Source of the DNA: Arctopsyche grandis | Taxonomy: Eukaryota > Arthropoda > Insecta > Trichoptera > Hydropsychidae | Length of the DNA: 64,000 bases | NCBI RefSeq assembly: GCF_051622035.1 | Contig: NC_135366.1 | Span: 8,959,001 to 9,023,000 of the forward strand | Reading direction: 5' to 3' | In this document: positions 1 to 10,684 of the stretch, piece by piece | Layout of the letters: each line of letters starts with the position of its first letter | Position numbering within the stretch: position 1 is the first letter of the stretch | Notes under the pieces: generated by a model | What the model saw: the letters and a program-made list of their open reading frames with translations, nothing else | Told to the model about the DNA's origin: nothing | Databases searched by the model: none | Translations under genes and position numbers: made by a program

Positions 1-231
1 CCAGGTTATTCCGGATGTGAAGGGGCTGCACGACATATAAATGGGAGTGGACAAATGTATATAAATCCTTGGACCATATATTAAAAATCACGTAATCTCC
101 ACTGTGTTCGTACAAAGGTACGACACAGAAACGAACAATAATGAATACAATCATTTTTCTAAATAAATAAATATTTTTTCAAGTTAATCTACATACATAT
201 AATATATACATTTCTCAGTAATAAACCTATT

Positions 232-435
232 TTGATTTTGATTTTTAAATGCTTTTTATTATTACTAAATTATGTTCACGATACATCTTATATCTATTTT
301 AATAGCTACTGATCTACTGATAATTTTTTATTTTACAATTCTAATTTAATTTTGTTAGTAATCATAGTATTATATTATTCTAATGTTAATGTACAACATA
401 ATAGGAAAAATAGCTCAAAATCCTATTTACACTTG
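232..435 (-). repeat. 5'-truncated non-LTR retrotransposon 3' end (family A)
   Basis: On the minus strand this carries the family 3' UTR and ends in TCAAAA-type repeats. It is flanked by a 12-bp direct repeat, AATAAACCTATT, at 220-231 and 436-447, which I read as a target-site duplication. Related copies lie at 9846-10038, 26776-27004, 45766-46539 and 57724-58045. The 45.8 kb copy is continuous with reverse-transcriptase-like coding sequence, which links the family to a LINE, probably Jockey-like. Confidence 0.8.
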
Positions 436-447
436 AATAAACCTATT

Positions 448-871
448 CAATCTAAATCAATTCATATAATGATTATTAAAGTGTGTCACAATCGAGAATC
501 GAACTCGAGTACGTACATACAACATACATATACATATAATACCTTAAAATACCAGAATTCGATTTAGTTTGTCATTATACGTTGGTCTTGGGTTCAAGAA
601 TAAAGTCAAACAAAACCTAAGAAATAGTCGTATGCGTCAAGTGTTTATATTTGTACTGATGATACGGACCGGGGTACTATTTGCTTAGGTACCTGCTCTA
701 CCTAAACAAATTATATCATACGTACGTGCATATATTGCATATATAAATAAATCGATAGAATATAAATTAAATACATGCATACATACATATATTCGAATAT
801 GAAGCAAGAAATGTTCCCTCGAAGGTCTCTGCGCAAAATATAAAAGGAACGTAAAATCAAATACCAAAGTA
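448..871. other. AT-rich intergenic, no feature recognised
   Basis: AT-rich sequence with a short TACATACATA-type microsatellite near 775-790. I see no coding signal or structured repeat. Confidence 0.5.
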
Positions 872-1040
872 TACAAGAGGGGTCACAGATTTGATCCCTG
901 ACCGGGTGTTGCTGGCCAGATTTTGGATATATGTGACAACAGGTCGATAGTTTCCTATCCGAGTTTGACAATTTATCTGATTTCGTTGTTTAAACGGTTC
1001 CTACCAAATTGGCCACCTTCTTCCATTTGTCACCTTTATT
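872..1040 (+). repeat. SINE fragment (family S)
   Basis: Contains the family S body: a degenerate B box (GATTTGATCCC), then a GCTGGCCAG block, the GTTTGACAATTTATCTGATT core and an AAACGGTTCC block. The tRNA-like 5' part and the 3' hairpin tail are missing. Fuller copies are at 8826-9300 and 50906-51375. Confidence 0.7.
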
Positions 1041-1949
1041 TTAATTTAATTCCAAATTTAAAAATATAAATAATGCTATAAATCTTATGGTACATAAAAA
1101 ATTTAGCCATTGGTGTTGCTTATGAGTAACCCATAATGGCACAATGGTGAGTATATATTTAAAAAAAAATAATGCAGTTTGAATAATGAACATCAATGAT
1201 GCACAACCCACAGCCCGAAGTGACATATGTTGCAGCCCAAAATGATTTACTTCATTGAATATGAAAAATATCTACCCAAGTCAAAATCCTAATAACGAAT
1301 CTTCATATATTCGCAGGATATCCTACATTGAAATATATATAATTTTTGAATGATTATTACCAAAACTTTTCATATTTTATCAAAAAAAATAATTTTCTTT
1401 AAAAAAAGTTTCCTACGGCACAACCAAACAATATTTAAATAGATTTTTACATGTAAATAATATGAATATTAAAGACAATTGAAAAAATTATCTACCTGCA
1501 ACGCGTGTCTTTTTAATAATAGTTATTTAATATGTAAAAATAAGGGAAAATTGTATTATCAAAATATTAAAATAAGCCGTCTCCTTTTTATAAACCACCC
1601 CGCCCCTTATAAAAAGGTTCAGAATTATTGTTTTTCCAAAGCTTGGAGATGCTTCATAAGTGGAATAGCCTAAAATCTCTCTTCATATAAGTCCGGCTCG
1701 GTAATTATTTTTTAACACTTTTGCACATGTGTCAAAAAGGCTGTGCATCACTGATGTACATACATATGTACATAATGGTTGAACTCCACCCTTTGGAGTG
1801 CACAGAAGCCGAGCTACGCAGCTTAGCAGAAACATTGGACCCAAGTTGATTGCAATTATAGAATTAATTTTCAATTATAGAAAGTAAGTTATGGCAAAGT
1901 GAAGTTAAAATTATGAAAATTTGTGACATAAATACATATTAAACTGAAG
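1041..1949. other. AT-rich intergenic, no feature recognised
   Basis: No coding signal or recognised repeat. The open frames here are short and lack family features. Confidence 0.45.
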
Positions 1950-2390
1950 ATTATATGGTCAGTATTTTAATCAATTTCGGTAAATAAATCAGTTTTCAGT
2001 ATTTTATTACAAAATAGTCAGTATTATTATATTTTATTATAAATAACAAATGGACAGTATAAAATTCTGATGTAAATTCGCCAGAAGAAATAGCAATGAC
2101 TGTTTGATGGAATTGTCTATCAAGATCGTACCAATCTTGTGTTGATACCAATCAAGAAGTAATACTGGCTATTAGTCAAAATAAAACTTACCATTTAACA
2201 TTAATACCGACTATTTATGTTTAAATACTGACCATTTATTATAAATATTTAACATTTATTATTTATACTGACCAATTATATAATGAACGATGGATACTAA
2301 CCGTTTAATATAAATTCTGGCCGTTTAATATAAATACTGAACGTTTAATATAAATACTGACCTTTCGTATTTAAGTACTGACAAAAATAG
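1950..2390. repeat. AT-rich element with inverted subterminal minisatellite
   Basis: The right part (about 2200-2390) is a degenerate tandem array of a roughly 20-bp unit resembling ACCGTTTAATATAAATACTG. The left part (about 1955-2060) carries related CAGTATTTTATT-type units in inverted orientation. Arms built from inverted arrays of short repeats suggest a foldback or MITE-like element. I could not define its ends or a target duplication. Confidence 0.5.
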
Positions 2391-4162
2391 ATTGAAATAT
2401 TTACCAGTAAAATACAAGCTTTAAAAGAACAGATACTTCAATATCGGGTTACAATGTTGCTGATGTTGCGATGTCTATCTGTATTTAATAAAGCTATGTA
2501 GAATCCTTTGTTCACGGTAAGGGTAGTACTTTTTTCCATACATTTAAGAAACTGTCTTGTGTATTTCAATTTACATTCATTATTAAAGAAAAATCATTTT
2601 TCGTATATTATTATGCTTATTATATCTATTGTATACATAAAAAGTATTTGATAAATTATTTTTCATATATTCACTTTGCAAACAGCCTTTAGATTTACGA
2701 TCGCCGAATTCCAAACATAATAAAAGCTAATAAAGCTCATACAAAGTTGTCGAATGCACTTGCGGGTGCAGTGATAGATTCACCTCCCTACGTGAGCTTT
2801 CAAAATGAAAGTCAATCAATCATAAAAGTCGTATAAGGCAAGCAAAAAATAAAAAGATTTTTCTAACGATATAATAATAATGGATTTTGCACACACATTT
2901 ATGAGGCAATATTTGTTTGTAATAAAAATATATTAACCCACATATACGCCCATGAAATTTTATCGATATTTATTTTACACCACGCTTTACTATGTATAAT
3001 ACTCCGTCTCGAATAGATTTCACCACAGTAATAGTTTCAATTACTCAATAACCAATAAAATATAATACATACGTACTGTCATAATAATAGACGATTCACG
3101 ATAAACAACTTTGTATTTGCATCAGCGAAAATGATAAATATCTATAATATTCGTTGAAAATCTACCAACTCAAATACTTAAAATGGGATCAATGTACGCA
3201 ATCTATGTAGATCTAAAAAAATGCTTACATTTTAAGTGAATATAACGGGTAAAACCGCAAGTCGGAATCAGCACTCTTCCGCATAGGTCGTAAAGGCCCT
3301 CTGAAAACAATGGATCCGGAAAAAAGGCGTCCTTTATAACGGTTCCTTTTACCCCTCTCTTCCTCTTCAACCCTCTCACCTTCCTCCCATTTTACGGTCA
3401 TTATTTATTCCTTTCGATTTTAATATTAGATAATTCCCAAAGAAGAGGGTCCATTGTTGTGCCCATGCGAGGAAGGGAGCATAAAAAGGGAGAAAAGGTG
3501 GGGGCAATTACCGCAATCGCTTCGCAAACACGAGACCCTGTTAATCTTTTGAAATTTAGCGAAAATACTAGTGTTCGTATATTATTGTCGACAGCGTGCA
3601 CGACCGGATTATCCGGACTTTATGTGCAAAGAGTGCTTTAACTTTTAGAATCGGTCCATTCATTCGCCTTTGCACCCGTGCACAAGGCGCTACCATCGAA
3701 TGCTCGAATTCGCGCTAAAGAGTTTCCAAATGTAATAAGTTTTTCACAGTTTCGATTTTATATTTTTATTTTAAAAAATATAATAAAAATACATTAGATC
3801 CGCAATAATGGCTCCAAGCCTTTTTGAATTTATGTACTTATTTTAAAAGCAACAAAACCTCTACATTACATAATTCGTTACAAACCTTAAAAATAATAGT
3901 ACCAAAATTTTTAAATATTTTGTATTTTTTTCCATATAATGATGAAGTTAAGTTTCCTATTTTATTTTATTTCAATCAATCATGCATCATCTTAACAGAA
4001 TATTTCAAAGCGACGAGTGTGATATACAGATTAAGAATTATTAATAATATACATATGTATACAGGTATTACATCCATATATTTATATTAAACACGTCAAA
4101 ATATTTTACAGAAGTATTGCAAGTATTATACAATGCAAATACAAACATCGATTAAACATTAA
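2391..4162. other. Intergenic with a GC-richer island at about 3240-3720
   Basis: Mostly AT-rich without coding signal. The block 3240-3720 is clearly richer in G+C than its surroundings and carries no repeat I recognise. It is a candidate regulatory or conserved non-coding block by composition only. Confidence 0.4.
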
Positions 4163-4396
4163 ACGTCAGTCCGCAGAGACAATTGCTGAAAATCTCGAAA
4201 TTTTGCCATAAAAGGTTGCCAATTTGTTGGTACCGTTTCGATGCAAATATAAATTAATTGGCAAACTCTGATAGGAAATGACCAACCTGGACTCACACAT
4301 CCAAGGTCCGGCTAGCAGCGACCGGTGTGATTGAGCCCATGACCACTTTATTCGAAAGCATTGTATGCTAACCACCAGTCAATTCTGCTGGTTAAG
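4163..4396 (-). repeat. SINE (family S), reverse, 3'-truncated
   Basis: On the minus strand it shows the tRNA-like head with a GGNTCAATCAC-type B box, the GCTAGCCGGACC block, and the GTTTGCCAATT core followed by AAACGGTACC. The 3' hairpin tail is absent. Confidence 0.75.
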
Positions 4397-6049
4397 ATAA
4401 GATCATATCAACGTATAAGTACATATACGTATATAATACATGTATATTAATTATTAAAACATACATGTATTATATACGTATGTGTATAGAATGTAGCATT
4501 GATAGCCAACAATGAATAGAGCATGTATGTACATACATATAAATCTAACTAGACGGAAAAAAAATTAGGAAAATAAATAACACATTTCAAAATTTCCATA
4601 TTGGAAAACAAACAATCGGAAAAGGGCGAAGAGCAAATAATGACAGCGCGATTGAATATCGCTTTATCGCACGTCCGCACGATATATACGATAAAATTTT
4701 ACCAACCCTACTAGCCAGCGGATCCGAATGTAAAAACAATGCTTAATCAACGCAGAATTTTGATTACGATATTTATGTTTTTTTTTTTTGTACTTTTGAT
4801 GCGATGAAAGCGCTTGAAACGAATTGAAACCCACGAAATGCGAGAGATAAAAATGACATGTACATACATACATACGTGCAACTGTGAAAAACAGTTTTCC
4901 GCCGCATAGCGACCGCATACTCGAATTCCATTAACTCTAAATAAATAAAGTGAACCGTATGTGTGTGTGTGTGCGATTCGCTTTTCCTCTCTTGTTTAAA
5001 ATTAAAAGAATCGAACGTAGCGACGCGCACAATGAAACAGCGCGCTTTTCGCATATGCATGTACATATGTAGGTATGTGTATACATTTTGGTTTTTTTCA
5101 ACTGAAAAGCTATTATTAGTATTCAGAGTGTGCATTCGAACTCCCACACAATTAAAGTTCTCGCTGACAAAGTCCCGTACCACGTAGATTTATCGAGTTT
5201 AAGAATGAACGCAGTAGATAATTGCAGAATTGGGGCAATTCGACACACGCCGATGCTAGACATCCCTTAATTTTAATGAGGGTTGGCGGCGAAGCCCTCC
5301 GACATTGGCGGCGAAGCCCTCAGGCCCTCCGGATGACGTTGTCCTAATGAATAATGCCGAGTTTAGGTCTTATGAATGTTTTACATGCGAACCGCAGCTA
5401 GTAATTTCGTGCGGGATTTGCTCCAACGTTTGCATAGTGATGAAACGGCAGGCGTCTGGAAAACCGACACCCGTCAAAAACATATTCCATTTCAAGACAA
5501 ATTTCGTATCTATATATATTACAATACTAGCGAACGTATAGCCAATTTTAGTATACATATGTATGTATTATAGTCAGTGGTGTAGTCGGGCCAGGTCGCC
5601 GCCCTGGTACGTCTTTTTGAGCCAGGTCACCGCCCTGGGACTTTGATTGATATAAACATTGTTAAATTTGTAAATTTGCAGAATTTTATATTTACAATTC
5701 AGAGAAAGCTGATCAAATATGTAAATATTGATCATTTTATGTACATATAATATGGTGGCTGTCCTGTCATTTGATTTTTAGTGGGTTAACATTTCATCGA
5801 TTTAAAATTCGATCAACGTATGTAAATACATACATATATATAGTATATGTATGTATGTACAATAAAAAAGTCAATAACCATTTAATTCTTCCATTCATTT
5901 TTTCTTGGAAAAATGGTTCCATTCAAATGTTATCAAAGATTATTTCGAAAAATGTGTAATTAAGCGACAAAATTGTAACTTAATTACAAAAAATAATTTA
6001 ATTATCGATGTACATACAAATACATATATGCACACTGTGAATTATTGTA
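4397..6049. other. Intergenic with short GC-rich repeats
   Basis: AT-rich apart from two GC-rich spots. GGCGGCGAAGCCCTC occurs twice at about 5285-5325. A 17-18 bp unit, GCCAGGTC(G/A)CCGCCCTGG, occurs twice at about 5589-5638. Open frames at 5305-5573 show no family I recognise. They may be transposon remnants. Confidence 0.4.
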
Positions 6050-6395
6050 TCTAATATATAATTTGGAAAGAGACTTTGCATATGTATATGTATGTATGTA
6101 ACATTGTTTGTCGGTTGGATGGGTGGTTGGGAACACAAAATTCGATTTATTTTTTTTCGATTCATAGGCGCCGATTCAATTTTTTTCGATTCAAAGGATT
6201 CGAAATCCCCGCAGAGGGTGCCACCGGGGGGGTGTCACAAAGGGCGTAGCCGCAGGGTGCGCAACCCCATGGGGCACAGCCGCCGGATTTTTTTTATTTT
6301 TTTATTTTTATTGTATTGTTATTTTTATTTTTTGCTTATTGTAATTATCTTACTTTATATTACAAATATCGAGCGAAGCCGGGTAATACAGCTAG
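6050..6395 (+). mobile_element. Helitron-like non-autonomous element
   Basis: Begins TCTAATATATAA and ends CTAG. Just before the end is a short GC-rich imperfect hairpin, CGAGCGAAGCCGGG. A 5' TC, a 3' CTRR and a subterminal hairpin are the Helitron signature. The same termini recur at 22659, 31184-32165 and, reversed, 49060-50772. A GC-rich insert with a run of G at about 6205-6285 is not shared with the other copies. Confidence 0.75.
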
Positions 6396-7521
6396 TAATA
6401 CTATAAACAATACTCAAAATAATGCTTAGTTATTTAAAAAAATGGTTGGTAGTATTTTACTTTCAAGAAAAAAAAATTTCTTGTCAAAATATTATCTACA
6501 TACTTGAAGCAAAAATTGCTGCGTTTAATTTGCTTATTATAATTAAAAATTAATATACTGTGGATTGTAAAAAATAAATTACTGAAAGTCAACAAAATAC
6601 TGACTAAATCTTTATGTCCTGAATAGCATTTATACATCGATACAATTATTTAATGCCTTTCATAGAATCGGGCTAAATTCGATATCAAATAAAACTATGA
6701 GTATATTTAATCACACCTCAGAAGCCGCATTCAAACAAAGCTCGCATACGATCCACAAATTTCATTCAAATCCATCTATGGGGGAGGGGGGGGAGAGAGA
6801 GAGGGAGAGAATGAGAGAGGCTTAATAACGTTATCGAAAATCGGAACGACGACGTCAGCGGACCCACCATTTCCGGTTATGATGATCGTCGACGCTCGCT
6901 CCGGTAAATAATCTAATTGTGTTCCGAGTCAAAATTGGGCAACGAACTGGTGTATAAAGGGCCAGAAGCGAGGGGAGGTGAACGGGGGTGGTTTGGTTTT
7001 ATTACGGTCTGCAGATTAATTGTTACGTGGGTAATTTGGTCAGCTACCACGTGGAGAATTATCGCGTATCGTTAGGAGGGCGCCCGCAACGACCTGCCCC
7101 GCCGCAAAAAAGAGAGACAAACGCGTGGTTTTCCGAACTCAACTCGGATCATTTGTACAGATAATGATCTGCGCCATATTTTACACATACACTCGTATAA
7201 AAAGGGTGTAGTAGTCGCAGCACGTGATCGGCATCCGTAGTCGTTTCTTAGCGCGTATTATATTATCAATACGCAACGTAGACGCGAAGGCGAAACGCTA
7301 ACAAGTGCGCCAACCTCCCTCTCCTTTCGTTTTGACAACTCGGCATCAATTTGATAAATCTAATTAAAACTAGATTATATCATATGTATATAAATATGTA
7401 CACAGTACTCTCCATTATCAATTATCCGTGCTTGAATAAATTCAATTTTCAATGAAAAAGCTTGCATCGTCAAAAGAAAATTTAACTCCCGGATACAAAT
7501 CATCTAAAGAACGTTTAATTC
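6396..7521. other. Intergenic with a GC-richer island at about 6780-7330
   Basis: Includes a purine-rich GGGGAG/GAGAGA tract at 6780-6820. A complex GC-rich block follows to about 7330, with short palindromes such as CCACGTGG. No coding signal is visible. By composition it is a candidate regulatory region. Confidence 0.4.
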
Positions 7522-8745
7522 ATTATTAATATCTTAGCTAGGCTTTTCAGCAAATGCATCCAGAACCAAGCCATACCAGAAGGATGGAATAACGCAACTA
7601 TCATTTTAATACACAAAAAAGGCGACAAAAGCGATATCAAGAACTACCGACCCATTCGTTTACTTTCAGCGGTCTACAAGCTCTTCACGAATGTTATTAC
7701 AGAAAGGCTGAAGAATATCCTCGACGAGAACCAACCTATAGAACAGGCAGGATTTAGGGCAAATTTCAGCACAATGGACCACCTCCAAGTAGTTGGCGAA
7801 CTAATCGAACGCGCCAACGAATATCAACGGCCATTGTGCCTAGGTTTCGTCGATTATGAGAAAGCCTTCGATACAGTGAGCCACAATGCAGTACTTAACG
7901 CTCTACAAACACAGGGAGTACCGGAATCCTATGTGGGGCTGTTAGCTGCAATATATAAGAATGCCACAGCTTCGGTTAAAATTTTTTCAGGTACAGATAG
8001 ATTAGCATAGGAAAAGGAGTAAGACAAGGAGATACAATCTCGCCCAAGTTATTCAATGCGGTGCTTGAGGGAGTTTTCAGGAACTTGGAATGGGACAAAG
8101 CCGGAGTAAGCATCAACGGTCGCTTCTTGAGTCAGCTTCGGTTCGCAGACGATATAGTTTTAATAGCTCGTGATTCAGCTGACCTACTTAACAGACTAAT
8201 ACAGCTGGACAGGGAAAGTAGAAAAGTAGGATTAAAAATTAACGTAGATAAGACCAAACTAATGTTCAATAGTTATTGCATGCCTGATAGCATCCCATTA
8301 GATGATAAACCAGTAGAAGTAGTAAATAATTATTTATATTTAGGTCAAATAATTGACATGTCTGGTAGTAAAGAGGAAGAGATAAAGAGACGTATGAAAT
8401 TAGGATGGAGTGCATTTGGACGGATGAATGCTGTTTTTAAATCAAAAATGCCACTCTGCCTGAAGAAAAAGATCTTTGATCAATGCGTTTTGCCAGTGTT
8501 GACGTATGGATGTGAAACTTGGACACTGAACACCAAGATGCTACATAAAATCCAATGCACTCAAAGAAGTATGGAACGCTGTATGCTTGGCATAACGAGG
8601 AAAGACAGAAAGCGGAACACGTGGGTGAGAAGTATGACAAGAGTAGTGGACATAGTGGATAGAGTGAAGAGATTGAAATGACAATGGGCGGGTCACGTAG
8701 CTAGGAGGATGGACGAAAGGTGGACAAAAGAAATTTCAGTGAATC
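7522..8745 (+). pseudogene. Broken non-LTR reverse transcriptase
   Basis: This is the C-terminal half of a non-LTR retrotransposon endonuclease/reverse transcriptase, which copies element RNA into DNA at the target nick. Frame one (about 7522-8010) shows the NYRPIRLLSAVYKLF block and FVDYEKAFDTV, the first catalytic Asp motif. After a frameshift near 8000, frame two shows GVRQGDTISPKLF and the catalytic FADDIVLIA near 8146-8172. The VLPVLTYGCETWTL block, typical after the polymerase domain, follows. At 8679-8681 a TGA stands where the family has Trp (RLK-stop-QWAGHVARRMD). Endonuclease and N-terminal parts are missing, so the copy is 5'-truncated. With only one frameshift and one nonsense change seen, it is fairly young. 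The style resembles RTE/BovB-type enzymes, but the clade assignment is tentative. Confidence 0.9.
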
Positions 8746-8825
8746 GAGCAGTGAGTATAACAATAGAATTACAAATTCACTGCTCACTATCAGTGATTTT
8801 GTAAATCGAATTACAACATCCAGAA

Positions 8826-9300
8826 GTATGGCTCAGTGGTAGCGTGTATTTTGAGCACCAAGTGATTAGGTGCTAAACATACACGCTAGGTTAGGTTAGG
8901 TTAGGTTCGACCCCGCTTGGGTGTTTGTGAGTCCAAGTCGATCGTTTCTTACCAGAGCTTGTCAATTTTATCTGATCATTGTTGAAACGTTTCCTTAAAA
9001 TTGGCAAAAAAATCATCCTACATGCTGTCACAAATCTTATGTATTATGTATCTACAATTTGTAAAAAATGATGTACAAGTCTAAAATCCATAGATGTCTC
9101 AATGGATTAATTCTATAATTAATTAATTAATTGTTTATTTCGTGTTCTTTAGCTTCTCGAAATACAGTGATTTGTGTAATAAAAATGCTGCATTGTTTGT
9201 AATTAATTGTCCAGGAAGGCGCATTGGGGTCTTCATGTCAAGCCTTTCTGGTATTCATATATCTACATATATACATACATATATAAAAATAAAATAAAAT
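8826..9300 (+). repeat. tRNA-derived SINE (family S), nearly complete
   Basis: The head has a tRNA-like A box (TGGCTCAGTGG, 8829-8839) and B box (GGTTCGACCCC, 8904-8914), the internal RNA polymerase III promoter. Four TTAGG units lie just before the B box at 8887-8907. The body holds the GTCAATTTTATCTGAT core and a GAAACG block. The 3' end is a hairpin with arms CCAGGAAGGC (9211-9220) and GCCTTTCTGG (9242-9251), followed by AT-rich repeats. Confidence 0.85.
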
Positions 9301-9845
9301 AAAACATACAAATTTGAATTACAACGTACTACCAACCCTAACAACCTAATCTTAAATAAATAAAACCAACCCTAGCTCAACCTAACCTATCGTAACCTTA
9401 AATAAATAAGTGTTGGCTGCTAAGATATTCTAATGTGTTTGTTTCCGTATCCAGTTCCACACATGTGGCATCAAAAAGAACCAAATTAATACAAATAGTG
9501 GACCATGAGGAGAGTGGAAATGAATAGGAGCGGAATTGCGGGGAGGTTGTGTGAGTGAGAGCTCGGCATCGTAACGGGGGTGGAGAGGGGCGGATTGTGA
9601 CTTAGGGTGCCGCGATTGGTATCGGTGACGCACTATCATCCAACTGTCAAATATTATAATTTCACTGATAAAGACCAGTGAAAATGTAAATGGTTATGAT
9701 TTCACTGAACTATACCCAGTTAAAATGTGACTGGTTATTATTTCACTGAAACGTCAGTGAAATCATAATTTCACTGCTATTATAATTTCTCTGTGACATA
9801 CACATATACAATCATATGTTGTGAAAATGCATAAGGAACTAATAA
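9301..9845. other. Intergenic with ATTTCACTG repeats
   Basis: A GC-richer unique block lies at about 9480-9640. From 9655 to 9790, ATTTCACTG and its complement recur several times in both orientations. Similar motifs occur at 8737-8800, on the other side of the SINE. This may be a disrupted small element into which the SINE inserted, but its ends are not clear. Confidence 0.4.
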
Positions 9846-10038
9846 TAGGTTTTTGAGCTCTTCTTCCTAGTATGCTGTACATTAACATTAGAATAATATA
9901 ATACTATGATTACTAACCAAATAAAATAAAATTGTAAAATAGAAAATGATCAGTAGATCAGTAGCTATTAAAATAGATATAAGATGTATTGTGAACATAC
10001 TTTCGTATTAATAAAAAGCATTTAAAAATCAAAATCAA
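9846..10038 (+). repeat. 5'-truncated non-LTR retrotransposon 3' end (family A)
   Basis: Contains only the 3' UTR of family A, ending in TCAAAATCA repeats. A perfect 15-bp direct repeat, ATAAGGAACTAATAA, flanks it at 9831-9845 and 10039-10053. That is a clear target-site duplication and marks a fairly recent insertion. Confidence 0.85.
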
Positions 10039-10113
10039 ATAAGGAACTAATAAAATTATTTTTTTAGAAATCGAAAAAGCAATAAAACTTGGATCATTCA
10101 AGGATACTGAAAT

Positions 10114-10272
10114 AAAAATCTTCCTGTTGATTATTATAACCTAAAAGGAGAATGGATTGATAGAAATAGCTTCGAAGATTGGTTTAATACTAAACGGGTA
10201 CCTAAACGCCTGAAAGCAGTATTGTTCATAGATAATGTTAATTCTCATCCGAATGAAACGACGGTCTTATGA
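10114..10272 (+). pseudogene. Pogo/Tigger-like transposase fragment
   Basis: About 50 codons read LPVDYYNLKGEW, then DWFNTKRVP, then AVLFIDNVNSHP before a stop at 10270-10272. The LLLDNAPSHP-like block with its preceding W(M/I) and WF motifs is typical of the DDE domain of pogo/Tigger/jerky transposases, and the Asp in FIDN would be a catalytic residue. Only this fragment remains, starting after an in-frame TGA near 10108, so it is dead. The family is inferred from motif style. Confidence 0.65.
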
Positions 10273-10356
10273 TTAAAGAGCGGACCAACTTTGGGCCGTT
10301 CATTGTTCATTGTTCGTCGTGCTTTGTTCATTTTTATATGGTGGACCTTTTTTTTA

Positions 10357-10440
10357 TGCTCTCTAGCTTTGTAGTTTGCCCTGTTTCCTGGAAAATATAC
10401 CCAAAACGCCTTGTTTTCTGGAAAAAGCACGCTTCCGGTC
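10357..10440. repeat. Diverged relative of the 10.54-10.68 kb palindromic MITE
   Basis: Shares CTCTAGCTTTGTAG and the following TTTCCTGGAAAATA context with the middle and right arm of the element at 10534-10684. This suggests a second, older copy only about 100 bp away. Confidence 0.45.
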
Positions 10441-10533
10441 CTACCTCTACTTATTATAGCTATTTTTACTACCTAATGTTACAAGTCCAATTCAACTCAT
10501 TTACCATGCTGTTATTCACAAAACTCTTGCTGA

Positions 10534-10684
10534 GGAAGATATAGGCGCTAGGGTGCTATTTTCCAAGAAAGAGGGGTTGCCTTTTGTCAATTTCTATTGT
10601 GAACCTCTTTTTGCTCCCTAGCTTTGTAGGTTGGCAATAGGCAAACCCTCATTCTTGGAAAATAGCACCCTAGCGCCTATCCTT
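10534..10684. repeat. Palindromic MITE
   Basis: Arms of about 45 bp at 10534-10580 and 10640-10684 share GGCGCTAGGGTGCTATTTTC in inverted orientation with few mismatches. The loop is about 60 bp. It has no coding capacity. A transcript would fold into a long hairpin. Confidence 0.75.

Noticed and set aside
5305-5573. Overlapping frames of 78 and 65 codons that looked like transposon protein
   Set aside because: I could not match them to a family with confidence, so they are noted only as possible remnants.
8887-8907. TTAGG units as a sign of a chromosome end
   Set aside because: Only four units, embedded in a SINE between its promoter boxes.
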